A stretch of DNA of 64,000 bases from Astrobacterium formosum (GCA_030848545.1 JAVDCA010000005.1:186001-250000); one strand, 5' to 3'. Shown: positions 1 to 8,618, counted from the first letter of the stretch. Numbers and translations are program-made. Notes: generated by a model from the letters alone, not told the origin.

Positions 1-1377
1 GCGATACTGAGCGAATGGCTGCCTGAGTGTGACGAGTTCCTCGGCGGCGGTCGGATGAACCGCCATGGTGGCGTCGAAATCCTTTTTCGTCGCCCGCATG
101 CGCACCGCGATGCCGAGGACCTGGATCATCTCGGCGGCGCCTTCGCCGACGATGTGGGCTCCCACCACCCGGTCGTTGCCGGCATCGACGACGAGCTTCA
201 ACAGGATGCGCGTCTCCCGTCCCGACAGGGTCGCCTTCATGGGGCGGAACACGGCCTTGTAGATATCGACCGCATCCAGCCGCTCGCGCGCCTGCGTCTC
301 GGTCAATCCGATGACGCCGATCTCGGGTTCGCTGAACACCGCGGTCGGGATGTCGGCGTGGTCGACGGCGGTCGGGCGGGCGCCGAACACGGTATCGGCG
401 AAGGCATGCCCTTCCCGGATCGCCACCGGGGTCAGGTTGACCCGGTTGGTGACGTCGCCGACGGCGTAGATCGAAGGCACGCAGGTGCGCGAGAACGCGT
501 CGACCTCGATGCCGCCGTTTTGTCCGCAGGTCACGCCGGCGTTTTCCAGTCCGATATCGGCGACGTTCGGCCGCCGCCCGATCGCGAACATGACGCGATC
601 GCAGGCGATCGCGTCGCCGCCGGAGAGTTGCGCCCGGTAGCCGCCGTCCTTGGCCTCCACCGCGGTAACGATCTGGCCGGTCACCACCTTGATGGCCCGC
701 CTCTCCATCTCGGTGCGCAGGTGGGTTCGGACGTCGTCGTCGAAGCCGCGCAGGATGTTCTCGCCGCGATAGACGAGCGTCACGTCCGTTCCGAAGCCGG
801 CGAAGATGCAGGCGAATTCCACCGCGATATAGCCGCCGCCCTGAACCAGCACCCGGCGGGGCAGTTCGGGAAGATGGAACACCTCGTTGGAGCTGATCAC
901 GTACTCGAGGCCGGGTATGACGTGTCCCTCGTGCGGCACCGCCCCGGTCGCGACCAGGATGTGGCGGGCGCGCACGCGCTCGCCGGTGGCGGTGAGGCGC
1001 ACCGTGTTGGCATCCTCGATCACCGCCCGCGAGCGCACGATGGCGACGCCGGCTTTTTCTAGCGTCGCCACATAGGCGCGCTCGAGGCGCTCGATCTCAC
1101 GGTCCTTGTTGGCGATCAGGGTCGGCCAGTCGAAGCTCGGCGGCGGCAGCGTCCAGCCATAGCCGGCGGCGTCCTCGAACTCGTGGAAATAGCGCGAGGC
1201 ATAGACCAGGAGCTTCTTGGGAACGCAGCCGCGGATCACGCAGGTGCCGCCGACGCGGTATTCCTCCGCGATCATCACGCGGGCGCCATAGCCGGCGGCG
1301 ACGCGCGCCGCCCGCACGCCGCCGGAGCCGGCGCCGATGACGAACAGGTCGATATCGGCGGCGGCCGCGTCGGTCAC
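1..1377 (-). CDS. gor: Glutathione-disulfide reductase, 3' end cut by window edge
   Basis: Cytosolic FAD enzyme that regenerates reduced glutathione with NADPH. The reverse strand reads as one open frame from a GTG at 1377 to the window edge (459 codons); the family is usually about 460 residues, so only a few C-terminal residues are missing. The FAD-binding GAGSGGVR motif is at residues 15-22. The redox-active pair is Cys46 and Cys51 in GGTCVIRGCVPKK, the form typical of glutathione reductase rather than dihydrolipoamide dehydrogenase. The GTG start overlaps the stop codon of the upstream DUF2059 gene by four bases (GTGA), so the two are probably translationally coupled and co-transcribed with rpiA. 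The identification rests on motifs and is strong. Confidence 0.93.
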   Translation of the reverse strand, partial: MTDAAAADIDLFVIGAGSGGVRAARVAAGYGARVMIAEEYRVGGTCVIRGCVPKKLLVYASRYFHEFEDAAGYGWTLPPPSFDWPTLIANKDREIERLERAYVATLEKAGVAIVRSRAVIEDANTVRLTATGERVRARHILVATGAVPHEGHVIPGLEYVISSNEVFHLPELPRRVLVQGGGYIAVEFACIFAGFGTDVTLVYRGENILRGFDDDVRTHLRTEMERRAIKVVTGQIVTAVEAKDGGYRAQLSGGDAIACDRVMFAIGRRPNVADIGLENAGVTCGQNGGIEVDAFSRTCVPSIYAVGDVTNRVNLTPVAIREGHAFADTVFGARPTAVDHADIPTAVFSEPEIGVIGLTETQARERLDAVDIYKAVFRPMKATLSGRETRILLKLVVDAGNDRVVGAHIVGEGAAEMIQVLGIAVRMRATKKDFDATMAVHPTAAEELVTLRQPFAQYR

Positions 1378-1883
1378 AGGTCGTGGCCCTTCTTCTTCAT
1401 CTCCTGGCGGAAGCGGGTCATGACCTTTTCGGCCAGATCGTCGGCCCAGACCTGGGCGCGCTTCATGCTTTGGTCGATGGAGACGGCCTCCTCGGTGGCG
1501 AGCTTCTTTCCGACCGGCGAGCGATAGAACGTGACGACTTCCTTGAGCTCCTGCTCGGTGAATCGCGCGGCGAAGATCTTGGCGGCTTCGTTGACGATTT
1601 CCGCCTTCTTGGGCTCGAATTCCTTGTGCAGGAGTTCGGCGACTTCGCCGAGCGGCTTGCCGAGCTGCGGGTTGGTGGGCATGAACACGTTCTTCACATG
1701 CTCGACGACGCCCGGGACGAGGCGCTCGTAAAGGGCATTACCGCCCTTGATCGTGATGATTTCCCGCGCCATGGCGACCGCATTGGCGGACGGCTCCTGG
1801 GCGCCGGCGGAGGTCGTGCCGGCACCGAGCGCACCCAGGAGCGCGGCGGCCAGTCCGAGGCGGACGAGCAGATTGGCGGTCAT
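1374..1883 (-). CDS. DUF2059 exported protein
   Basis: A 169-residue protein with an N-terminal signal peptide (hydrophobic residues about 6-22, likely cleavage after the Ala-Gly-Ala-Gln region), so probably periplasmic. The mature part is helical and charged and has the DUF2059 signature, including FTEQELKEVVTFYRSPVGKK. DUF2059 proteins have no established activity. The start at 1883 is chosen because AAGGAG lies at good spacing upstream and it opens directly into the signal peptide; the frame extends further 5' only as antisense to rpiA. It sits between rpiA and gor in the same direction, and its stop overlaps the gor start. Location next to a redox enzyme is typical of alphaproteobacteria but does not define its role. 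Confidence 0.85.
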   Translation of the reverse strand: MTANLLVRLGLAAALLGALGAGTTSAGAQEPSANAVAMAREIITIKGGNALYERLVPGVVEHVKNVFMPTNPQLGKPLGEVAELLHKEFEPKKAEIVNEAAKIFAARFTEQELKEVVTFYRSPVGKKLATEEAVSIDQSMKRAQVWADDLAEKVMTRFRQEMKKKGHDL

Positions 1884-1935
1884 TCGTGTCACTCCTTGTG
1901 GTCGGACGACTTGGTGGTCGGAAGACTTGAGCCGG

Positions 1936-2634
1936 TCACCGGCTTTCGGCGATGCGAAGCCCGTCGGTTCCGGCGATGATTGCCATGCTGGCGAGGCGGA
2001 TGAATAGCCCGTGTTCGACAACCCCCGGGATCGCCGCCAGCCGGGCGGCGAGCGCCGCCGGCTCCGCGATCCTCTCCAGGGAGGCGTCGAGGATGAAATG
2101 GCCCCCATCGGTGACGAAACCATGTCCGTCCTTGGCCATCCGCAACCGTATCTCGCCCGGACAGCCGGCGGCCTTGCAGGCATTCGCGAGCGCCTGCCGG
2201 GTCGCCCCGAGCCCGAACGGCACCACTTCCACCGGCAGCGGGAAGCGCCCCAGCGTCGCGACCCACTTGGAATGGTCGGCGATCACGATCATGCGGGCGG
2301 AGGCGGCGGCGACGATTTTTTCGCGCAGGAGCGCGCCCCCGCCGCCCTTGATCAGGCTGAGGTCCGGGGCGATCTCGTCGGCGCCGTCGACCGTCAGGTC
2401 GAGTTCGGGCGTCTCGTCCAGGGTGGTGAGCGGGATGCCGGCTTCGGCCGCCTGGGTGCGGGTCGCCTCCGAGGTGGGCACGCCGACGACATCGAGCCCG
2501 GCGCGCACGCGCTCGCCCAAAAGGTCGACGAAATGGCGCGCGGTCGATCCGGTGCCCAGGCCGAGCCGCATGCCCGGCCGCACGAATTCGAGCGCCCGGG
2601 CGGCGGCTTCGCGCTTGTAATGCTCGATCGTCAT
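1936..2634 (-). CDS. rpiA: Ribose-5-phosphate isomerase A
   Basis: Interconverts ribose 5-phosphate and ribulose 5-phosphate in the pentose phosphate pathway (cytosol). The 232-residue product has the usual family length. Visible motifs are the phosphate-binding GTGSTA near residues 27-32, DGADEI with the catalytic Asp pair near residue 80, and [11 protein letters not shown] with the catalytic Lys near residue 93. The ATG at 2634 is preferred over an upstream in-frame ATG at 2712 because GAGGACG stands in front of it and homologues begin MTIEHYK-like. It leads a co-directional run into the DUF2059 gene and gor. Confidence 0.95.
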   Translation of the reverse strand: MTIEHYKREAAARALEFVRPGMRLGLGTGSTARHFVDLLGERVRAGLDVVGVPTSEATRTQAAEAGIPLTTLDETPELDLTVDGADEIAPDLSLIKGGGGALLREKIVAAASARMIVIADHSKWVATLGRFPLPVEVVPFGLGATRQALANACKAAGCPGEIRLRMAKDGHGFVTDGGHFILDASLERIAEPAALAARLAAIPGVVEHGLFIRLASMAIIAGTDGLRIAESR

Positions 2635-2804
2635 ACTCGTCCTCGCGGCCCCGTAACGGCGGCAGGCCCTTGAAACGGGCGCCTGTCTATCTTGTTGCAC
2701 CGGACCCGCCAATACGAAATGCGCCCGCTGATACCATCGGGGTCGGTGTTTTACCGCGCCCTGCCGATCTTGCTTTGTGGCTTTCGGGACGATAGCGACA
2801 CCCC

Positions 2805-3494
2805 ATGACGCAGCCGCTCGCCGTTTTCGATCTCGATGGGACGCTGGTGGATACCGCCCCCGACCTCATCGACACGCTCAATCTCCTGCTCGTGGGCGAG
2901 GGCCTGGCGCCGATCGCCTTCGAGGAGGCACGCAATCTCATCGGCGGCGGCGTCAGGCGGCTGATCGAGCGCGCCCGGGCCCTGCACGGCGACAGTTCCA
3001 CGGCCGAGGAGATCGAGCACCTGTATGCCTCCTATCTCGATCACTACGCCGCCCACATCGCCGATCGCTCCCGCCCGTTCCCCGGCCTGGAAAGGGCGCT
3101 GGACGGGTTGTCGGCCGCCGGCTGGCGGCTCGCCGTCTGCACCAACAAGCTGGAATGGCTGTCGATCCGCCTCCTGGACGCCCTCGGCCTGACGCCCCGG
3201 TTCGCCTTCGTGTGCGGCCAGGACACATTCGGGGTGCAGAAACCGGACGCCGCGATTCTGCGCCGGACCATCACGGCCGCCGGCGGCCGGCTCGAAGCGG
3301 CCGTCATGGTCGGCGACTCCGGGGTCGACATCGCGACCGCGCGGGCGGCCGGTATTCCGGTCGTGGCCGTGGACTTCGGCTATTCGAATCCGCCCGTGCG
3401 GGAACTGGGCGCCGACCGGCTCATCAGCCATTACGACGACCTGGCCCCTGCCCTGAAAGGTATTTGGTCCGATCGCCGGCAGGTAGCCGAGTAA
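2805..3494 (+). CDS. gph: Phosphoglycolate phosphatase (HAD family)
   Basis: HAD-superfamily hydrolase of 229 residues that removes 2-phosphoglycolate. HAD motif I is DLDGTLVDT at residues 9-17 with nucleophile and acid Asp. The motif III lysine lies in [10 protein letters not shown], and motif IV is MVGDSGVD. The helical cap region between motifs I and II fits the Gph group. It is divergent from rpiA with about 170 bp between the starts. Other HAD phosphatases share these motifs, so substrate assignment is by overall family resemblance. Confidence 0.85.
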   Translation: MTQPLAVFDLDGTLVDTAPDLIDTLNLLLVGEGLAPIAFEEARNLIGGGVRRLIERARALHGDSSTAEEIEHLYASYLDHYAAHIADRSRPFPGLERALDGLSAAGWRLAVCTNKLEWLSIRLLDALGLTPRFAFVCGQDTFGVQKPDAAILRRTITAAGGRLEAAVMVGDSGVDIATARAAGIPVVAVDFGYSNPPVRELGADRLISHYDDLAPALKGIWSDRRQVAE

Positions 3495-3776
3495 AATATT
3501 ACCTTGAAACACAAATTTACCTCACTTCAAGCACAATTGGGTGCAGTTTCGAACTTTGCTCGGGGCCTTTTCCCGTTCACGGCTGAATATGGCTCCTGCC
3601 CGCATCTGGCCCCCGAAACGATCCGAAGGTCGGGCGGGGGTCGCCCGTGTGTCGCGGAGCGGTTGTGCGGCAGCACGTTAAAGCTACGGGTGACTTCGTG
3701 TTGCGCCCGCAGACAGATCGTTCGTATGGTCTCCAGGGGATGCGGCCAAAAGGCCGCACAGTGATGGGTTACAATC

Positions 3777-4301
3777 ATGAGTCGAGTCATCGCCGTTCTG
3801 GCATGTGGCTTCACCTTGTCGGCATGTTCATCCGTGTCCTGGATGCCCAGCATGCCGAGCATGGATTTCATGGGTTCGGGCGCTAGTCAGCAGATCAGCT
3901 TGAACGTCGAGAGTGACCCGCCGGGCGCTGAAGCCCGGGTCGGCACTGGGGCCGCCTGCAAGACGCCGTGCAAACTGCCCGTGCAGGCGGGCGGTGATTT
4001 CGCCGTCAATTTCACCCTGGCGGGCTATTTGCCGCAGAGCGTGCCGGTGCATGTCGTGCCGCCGGAAGACCCGCGCTTCGGTGGCGATTCGACGGCGCGC
4101 ATCGATCCCAACCCTGTCTTCGCCGTTCTGGAAAAGGCGCCGCCTCCGCCGCCGCCGGCCAGGAAGCGCGCGCCGGCGAAAAAGCGCGCGCCAGCTGCCG
4201 CGCCGGCCGCCGCGGCGCCGGCCCAAGCTCCGGCAGCCGCCGCGCCTGCGGCCGCACAGCCGGCCGCCGCCGGTTCGGCACCGTGGCCGATGCCGCGGTA
4301 A
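3777..4301 (+). CDS. PEGA-domain lipoprotein with Pro/Ala-rich tail
   Basis: A 174-residue predicted lipoprotein. The signal peptide ends in the lipobox LSAC with Cys17, so the protein should be anchored to the membrane. Residues about 40-95 match a PEGA-type beta domain: a DPPGAEARV turn, a Cys pair in ACKTPCKLPV, and AGYLPQSVPV. The C-terminal third is low-complexity, with a run of prolines, KKRAP repeats and then almost only Ala/Pro/Gln, as expected of a flexible linker or cell-wall-spanning tail. No catalytic site is visible. It stands alone between gph and the tRNA-Val locus. Role unknown; a surface or cell-wall-associated function is inferred only from its architecture. Confidence 0.75.
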   Translation: MSRVIAVLACGFTLSACSSVSWMPSMPSMDFMGSGASQQISLNVESDPPGAEARVGTGAACKTPCKLPVQAGGDFAVNFTLAGYLPQSVPVHVVPPEDPRFGGDSTARIDPNPVFAVLEKAPPPPPPARKRAPAKKRAPAAAPAAAAPAQAPAAAAPAAAQPAAAGSAPWPMPR

Positions 4302-4375
4302 TTGCCTGGGACCTGCCGCCTACGGCGGCTTGACAGGCTTCGCGCGGCGCTCTTTATATCGCGCCGCATCGGACC

Positions 4376-4414
4376 GGGCGCTTAGCTCAGCGGGAGAGCG
4401 TTCCCTTCACACGG
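4376..4414 (+). pseudogene. 5' half of a split tRNA-Val(CAC)
   Basis: Starts with acceptor strand GGGCGCT, a normal D-arm (GCTC-AGCGGGA-GAGC) and the anticodon stem and loop TTCCC-TTCACAC. It breaks off two bases into the 3' anticodon stem. The sequence after 4414 is not tRNA-like. The missing 3' half, with acceptor AGCGCCC that pairs exactly with GGGCGCT, is at 5797-5841. Both halves carry TTCACACGG, so joining there rebuilds a complete cloverleaf with anticodon CAC. As arranged the gene cannot make a tRNA. Confidence 0.8.
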
Positions 4415-4451
4415 CGTCGTGCGTCGTGTAAAAGCGAGAGGTTAGATGTCG

Positions 4452-4474
4452 TTTCTTGGGACGGTCCCATGAAA
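4452..4474. repeat. Left copy of a 23-bp palindrome flanking the insertion
   Basis: Inverted repeat with 11-bp arms TTTCTTGGGAC and GTCCCATGAAA around one central base; one mismatch between the arms. A near-identical, perfect copy lies at 5692-5714, close to the other junction of the insertion that splits the tRNA. It could be a recombinase or transposase recognition site, or a transcription terminator stem. Confidence 0.6.
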
Positions 4475-4490
4475 CGGACGTAAGTGGACC

Positions 4491-4565
4491 GGGCGGTTAG
4501 CTCAGCGGGAGAGCACACCCTTCACACGGGTGGGGTCGTAGGTTCGATCCCTACACTGCCCACCA
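4491..4565 (+). tRNA. tRNA-Val(CAC)
   Basis: Complete 75-nt cloverleaf with encoded CCA. Acceptor GGGCGGT pairs with ACTGCCC (one G-U pair); the D-stem is GCTC/GAGC; the anticodon stem is CACCC/GGGTG with loop TTCACAC, giving anticodon CAC; the T-arm is GTAGG-TTCGATC-CCTAC; the discriminator base is A. It reads GUG valine codons. It lies within the insertion that splits another tRNA-Val(CAC), and its 3' half is overlapped on the other strand by the end of the DUF2806 frame. Confidence 0.95.
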
Positions 4566-5547
4566 CTGCGCCGGTTTTTTCATCGCTGCCGCATGTAAAC
4601 ACTACGCTGTAATGGAACCTGTTGTCGGCAACCGGGGTCAGATCCACAACACGGACTGCGATCCCGCCCGCCTTGACCTGCTCCGAATAGCTGCCGTTCA
4701 GTTGCTGTTGAATGTCGGCGGCAATCTCCTTCAGGTACTGAAAACTAGTCTGAGGCGGGTTGGCTATCGTGAGCAATTCTCGCGCAGAACTTGTAAGGTG
4801 TTGCCCCCTAATCGCGACCTTGATATCCGACGCAGAGCCGTTTTCTACAAGGATGCCCCGTTGAGTGGCTTTAATCAGCTGCTTTCGTGACGGCTCGATC
4901 GTAAATTCTAATTGAGTTTGGGCCATCTCACTTGGAGGCCCTCCAATCCCGATTTCCTCCAGAAACATGCGCTCCTGATACTCGGGCCTTCCATTTTCAT
5001 CTGATTTGTAGGGCACCAATATCTCATTGATTGTAAAAGATAAAAGGGTAGACAGCCTTTCTGCATCCTGTTTTGAAATAGTGGCCATGATCTGAATTGT
5101 TCGAAGGGAGAACGATCCTGGCCGTCGGATTTCACCGGCCAGTATGCGCCCAAACAATACCTGTAGCTCCTCAGAACTCTTATCTTCCGAAATCCTGGCG
5201 AAGACGTTCAGCCAATCGTCTTCGATTTCTGATGGGGCGTCGGTGCTTGCGTGTTCGCTTGCGAGGTCGTCAAAGGCGATCTGAACAACCGAGGCCCGGT
5301 TCGCGAGCTTGCGTTTGTCCTCCTGTGATTGGACCAACTCGTCCAACGCGATCTTACCCAATGCTCGCTGTTTGAGTGTGTTGTTTCGGACGCGCACCTC
5401 AATGTTCTCGCCGAAGGCCAACATCAGCTTTCCGATAGCCTTGTCAGCATTCTTGATCGTCTGCGGCAATGGGACCGAAGGAAGTTGCACTCCCAGCCAA
5501 TCCGAAATCATCTCCGATATCGTTGGAAGCTTTTGGTCTTCCGGCAT
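4522..5547 (-). CDS. DUF2806-family protein ending inside a tRNA gene
   Basis: A 341-residue predicted soluble protein. The centre matches the DUF2806 family, with a DDWLNVFARISEDKSSEELQ-type stretch followed by LFGRILAGEI and RPGSFSLRT around residues 120-155. The family has no established function and is often found on mobile or accessory DNA. Start 5547 is preferred (GAGGGG upstream); an in-frame ATG at 5595 would add 16 residues. The last residues, SVGIEPTTPPV, are encoded by the antisense of tRNA-Val, a typical artefact where DNA has joined at a tRNA, so the native C-terminus has probably been replaced. Codon use is less GC-rich than in its neighbours, consistent with acquisition by transfer. 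Confidence 0.7.
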   Translation of the reverse strand: MPEDQKLPTISEMISDWLGVQLPSVPLPQTIKNADKAIGKLMLAFGENIEVRVRNNTLKQRALGKIALDELVQSQEDKRKLANRASVVQIAFDDLASEHASTDAPSEIEDDWLNVFARISEDKSSEELQVLFGRILAGEIRRPGSFSLRTIQIMATISKQDAERLSTLLSFTINEILVPYKSDENGRPEYQERMFLEEIGIGGPPSEMAQTQLEFTIEPSRKQLIKATQRGILVENGSASDIKVAIRGQHLTSSARELLTIANPPQTSFQYLKEIAADIQQQLNGSYSEQVKAGGIAVRVVDLTPVADNRFHYSVVFTCGSDEKTGAVVGSVGIEPTTPPV

Positions 5548-5691
5548 ACGGCCCCTCGTGTCCTCACGGCAAAGCAGAGGTATTTCACCTCTCACAGCTC
5601 ACAGGTTCAAGCCTGCGGCGTCACTAGGACCAATGTTCAACCTGATTTTTTGGCCTACCAACCACGAGCCACAGGGAACAAATGAGGGGCG

Positions 5692-5714
5692 TTTCTTGGG
5701 ACCGTCCCAAGAAA
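5692..5714. repeat. Right copy of the 23-bp palindrome
   Basis: Perfect inverted repeat, arms TTTCTTGGGAC and GTCCCAAGAAA with one central base. It matches the copy at 4452-4474 and lies 83 bp before the 3' half of the split tRNA, marking the right side of the inserted segment. Confidence 0.65.
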
Positions 5715-5796
5715 TGGTGCAAAAGTGCGAGATTTTTTAAGCGCTGCTTACGGTAAAAGCGCGGGAAAATGGGCATTTCTCTCGCAGCGCATAGTT

Positions 5797-5841
5797 TTCA
5801 CACGGGAGAGGTCGTAGGTTCAATCCCTACAGCGCCCACCA
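5797..5841 (+). pseudogene. 3' half of the split tRNA-Val(CAC)
   Basis: Begins with the anticodon-loop sequence TTCACACGG and continues through the 3' anticodon stem GGGAG, the variable loop, the T-arm GTAGG-TTCAATC-CCTAC, acceptor AGCGCCC and ACCA. The acceptor pairs with the 5' half at 4376-4414, not with the intact tRNA at 4491. It differs from the intact tRNA's 3' half at 5 of 45 positions, so it also resembles an attachment-site direct repeat. Confidence 0.8.
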
Positions 5842-6147
5842 TCCGAACGTTAAAAATCCCGTTCCGCTGTCATGACGAAGACGCGAGCGATCTCATATTC
5901 GCATTGCGCGTCGCGCCAATCCCTGCCGCAACGCAGTCTTCATCGGACAATTGGTTGGTCTCGGCCGCAAGGCGCTCGCAAGCCCTGCCCCATCGTGTTC
6001 GAACCGCCACAGTCTCAAAAACGTGTAAGCGCCGTGTGGAGGTTCGATGTTGCGGCAACCGCGGTTTTGTGACCTCACTTCATCTTGTCGATCTGTTCAT
6101 TGCCGACCGATTCATACCGCAATCCCCTGGAATACGAGGTTCCGACG
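5842..6147. other. Intergenic stretch, no gene recognised
   Basis: Lies between the right edge of the insertion and the L,D-transpeptidase gene. Short open frames on both strands show no recognisable protein and no convincing ribosome-binding sites. It presumably holds the promoter of the downstream gene; I see no clear promoter boxes. Confidence 0.5.
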
Positions 6148-6732
6148 ATGTCCCTGCGCCTGCTTCTCGCTGTGACTGCCGTTGTGACGACAGCCCTGTC
6201 GGCCCAAGCCCAGTCCTTCAACGATCCCGAGGGCCGGTTCACCGGCGGCTTGCCGGTGCGCGGCGGTGGCGGCAGTTACGGGGCCTATTCGCCGATTCCG
6301 AAGACCACGGTGAATTTTACAGGCGCTTACAGCCCGGGCACCATCGTGATCAATACCGGCGAGCGCCGGCTCTATCTCGTCACCGGCGAGGGCCAGGCGA
6401 TCCGCTACGGGATCGGCGTCGGCCGCGTCGGCTTCACCTGGGCGGGAACCACCGCCATCTCGGCCAAGAAGGAATGGCCCACCTGGACCCCGCCGTCGCA
6501 GATGCTCAAGCGCCGGCCGGACCTGCCGCGGTTCATGAAGGGCGGCATCGAGAATCCGCTCGGCGCCCGCGCCATGTATCTCGGCTCCTCGCTGTACCGC
6601 ATCCACGGCTCCAACGAGCCGGAGACGATCGGTCAGGCGGTATCGTCGGGCTGCTTCCGCATGACCAATGACGACGTGACCGACCTCTACGAGAGGGTCA
6701 AGGTCGGCGCCAAGGTGGTCGTGCTGCGCTGA
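6148..6732 (+). CDS. L,D-transpeptidase (YkuD domain)
   Basis: A 194-residue exported enzyme expected to cross-link peptidoglycan (3-3 links) or attach proteins to it in the periplasm. The Sec-type signal peptide spans residues 1-22 and ends AQAQ. The YkuD domain fills the rest. The catalytic motif is visible as IHGSNEP followed by SSGCFRMTNDD, giving the conserved His and the nucleophile Cys. The short form without LysM or PG-binding modules is common in Hyphomicrobiales. The start is at 6148 (ACGAGG upstream); an upstream in-frame start would put a non-signal sequence in front. Monocistronic, facing the DUF971 gene. Confidence 0.92.
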   Translation: MSLRLLLAVTAVVTTALSAQAQSFNDPEGRFTGGLPVRGGGGSYGAYSPIPKTTVNFTGAYSPGTIVINTGERRLYLVTGEGQAIRYGIGVGRVGFTWAGTTAISAKKEWPTWTPPSQMLKRRPDLPRFMKGGIENPLGARAMYLGSSLYRIHGSNEPETIGQAVSSGCFRMTNDDVTDLYERVKVGAKVVVLR

Positions 6733-6772
6733 TGGTCCGGCGCTGAAGCCGCTCGCGGTTGCCGGCGCCGCC

Positions 6773-7186
6773 TTATCGCGATGCCACCGGAGGGGGTGCG
6801 ACCACTCGCGCTTCCCGGCTCAAGCCCTTGGCGGCCAGTTCGTCGAGATAGCGCTGCCACAGGCCGTCGTGATCGCGGCCGATCTCTCGAAAATAGTCCC
6901 AGCTGTAGATACCGGTCGAGTGGAGGTCGTCGAACAGGAGCCGGACCGCATAGTTGCCGACCGGATGCAGTTCCAGGATGGCCACGTCCTTCTTGCCGGC
7001 AACGGTCTGCCGCTCTTCGGCCGAATGGCCCTGAACTTCCGCGCTCGGGCTCGAAACCCGGAGGTATTCGGCGCTGAACACGAAGACCTCGCCGCCGTCG
7101 AAAGCGACCGTCAGGGTCTTTCGGTCCTTGCTCAACTTGATCTCGGTCGGCCAGGCGTCGGATCGGTTCATGTCTGCTGCTCTCAT
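6773..7186 (-). CDS. DUF971 (GBBH-like N-terminal) protein
   Basis: A 137-residue protein of the DUF971 family, related to the N-terminal domain of gamma-butyrobetaine hydroxylase. Visible family features are WPTEIKLSKDRKTLTVAFDG near the N-terminus, AILELHPVGNYAVRLLFDD in the middle and TGIYSWDYFREIG. Small stand-alone DUF971 proteins often lie near moaA or mrp and have been linked to metal-cofactor assembly, but the function is not settled. Here it is divergent from moaA with about 180 bp between the starts. The first codon may be ATG 7186 or ATG 7171; no strong ribosome site separates them. Confidence 0.8.
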   Translation of the reverse strand: MRAADMNRSDAWPTEIKLSKDRKTLTVAFDGGEVFVFSAEYLRVSSPSAEVQGHSAEERQTVAGKKDVAILELHPVGNYAVRLLFDDLHSTGIYSWDYFREIGRDHDGLWQRYLDELAAKGLSREARVVAPPPVASR

Positions 7187-7366
7187 TGTCTCGGTCGGAG
7201 GCGTCTCGGAGGTCGTCTCGGTCGGGGCCGCCGGGGCGGCGACGAATCGACGCCCACCGAGGTTCCGAAGGACTGACGGTTTCCTTTCGACACTCTATAT
7301 TTCATAGTAGGGGTTGAAGGAAACCAAGCCCGGACTGACACTCACCCGAGCGCACCCCGAGCCGAC

Positions 7367-8416
7367 ATGATGGACAACGCGACCCAAGGCATTTCCGTTT
7401 TCGACCGTGCCGAGCGGCCCTCGCCGTTGATCGACCCGTTCCAGCGCGCCGTCACCTATCTGCGCGTGTCGGTCACCGACCGCTGCGACCTGCGCTGCGT
7501 CTATTGCATGTCCGAGGACATGTCGTTCCTGCCCAAGTCGGACTTGCTCTCCCTCGAGGAGCTCGACCGGCTGTGCTCCGCCTTCGTGACCAAGGGCGTG
7601 CGCAAGCTGCGCCTGACCGGCGGCGAGCCCCTGGTGCGGCGCGGGATCATGACCCTGGTGGGCTCGTTGTCGCGCCATCTGGAAAGCGGCGCGCTCGAAG
7701 AACTGACCATCACGACCAACGCGACGCAGCTCAAGAAATATGCCGTCGAACTCGCCGCCCTCGGCGTCAAGCGCATCAATGTGTCGCTCGACACGCTCGA
7801 CGCCGACAAGTTCCGCGCCATCACCCGCTGGGGCGACGTCGCGGCCGTCATCGGCGGCATCGATGCGGCGCAGCGCGCCGGTCTGTCGGTCAAGATCAAC
7901 ACGGTCGCCCTCAAGGGCGTCAACGACGGCGAATTCCCGACGCTGGTGGAATGGGCCCATGGCCGCGGCATGGACATCACCTTCATCGAGGTGATGCCGC
8001 TCGGCGACATCGGCGAGAACCGCCTCGACCAGTACCTGCCGCTGTCGATGGTGCGTGCCGGCCTCGCCGAACGGTTCTCGCTCGCCGAGATCGACTATCG
8101 CACCGGTGGGCCGGCCCGTTACGTGCGCGCCGAGGAGACCGGCGGGCGGATCGGATTCATCACGCCGCTGACGCACAATTTCTGCGAATCCTGCAATCGC
8201 GTGCGCATCACCTGCACGGGCACGCTGTTCATGTGCCTGGGCCAGGAGGACGCCGCCGACCTGCGCTCCGTGCTGCGCGCCTCCGAAAGCAACGAGCCGC
8301 TCTACGCCGCGATCGAAGCCGCCATCGCCCGCAAGCCGAAGGGGCACGATTTCATCATCGACCGCCGGCACAAGCGGCCAGCCCTCGCCCGCCACATGAG
8401 CGTCACCGGCGGCTGA
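7367..8416 (+). CDS. moaA: GTP 3',8-cyclase
   Basis: Radical-SAM enzyme that starts molybdenum-cofactor synthesis by converting GTP to 3',8-cyclo-7,8-dihydro-GTP. The 349-residue product has the N-terminal [4Fe-4S] motif CDLRCVYC (Cys40, 44, 47) and the MoaA-specific C-terminal cluster motif [18 protein letters not shown]. It ends in Gly-Gly (SVTGG), the tail that MoaA needs for activity. [10 protein letters not shown] matches the GGEP radical-SAM motif. No other moa genes are in the window. Confidence 0.96.
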   Translation: MMDNATQGISVFDRAERPSPLIDPFQRAVTYLRVSVTDRCDLRCVYCMSEDMSFLPKSDLLSLEELDRLCSAFVTKGVRKLRLTGGEPLVRRGIMTLVGSLSRHLESGALEELTITTNATQLKKYAVELAALGVKRINVSLDTLDADKFRAITRWGDVAAVIGGIDAAQRAGLSVKINTVALKGVNDGEFPTLVEWAHGRGMDITFIEVMPLGDIGENRLDQYLPLSMVRAGLAERFSLAEIDYRTGGPARYVRAEETGGRIGFITPLTHNFCESCNRVRITCTGTLFMCLGQEDAADLRSVLRASESNEPLYAAIEAAIARKPKGHDFIIDRRHKRPALARHMSVTGG

Positions 8417-8491
8417 CCGGAAGGCCGGCGGCCTCAGGCCGCCTGCGGCTTCAGACCGCCTGCGGCCTGGCCGGATTGGCCAAACTTCCCA

Positions 8492-8520
8492 TTGACCTTT
8501 GTGGCGCCCTTCGCATTAAA
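8492..8520 (+). promoter_or_regulatory. Putative sigma-70 promoter of first TRAP set
   Basis: TTGACC (8492-8497) and ATTAAA (8515-8520) with a 17-bp spacer, about 100 bp before dctQ. The paralogous set has the same layout at 12506-12534, which supports it as a conserved promoter. Confidence 0.5.
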
Positions 8521-8618
8521 GGGGCGAACGGCGAGACTGTCGGCGTGCGAAGGGGCGCGCCGGGGCGCACGGGACGAGGTCCCGGCGCAGGGTCGGGCAT
8601 GCCGGCAGAGGGGGAAAC

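Noticed and set aside
55-1062. A 335-codon frame on the + strand
   Set aside because: It is antisense to glutathione reductase, whose motifs are clear on the - strand; its composition is that of a GC-rich shadow.
4376-4490. A complete tRNA starting at 4376
   Set aside because: The D-arm and anticodon loop are fine, but no T-arm or matching acceptor follows; the matching half is at 5797.
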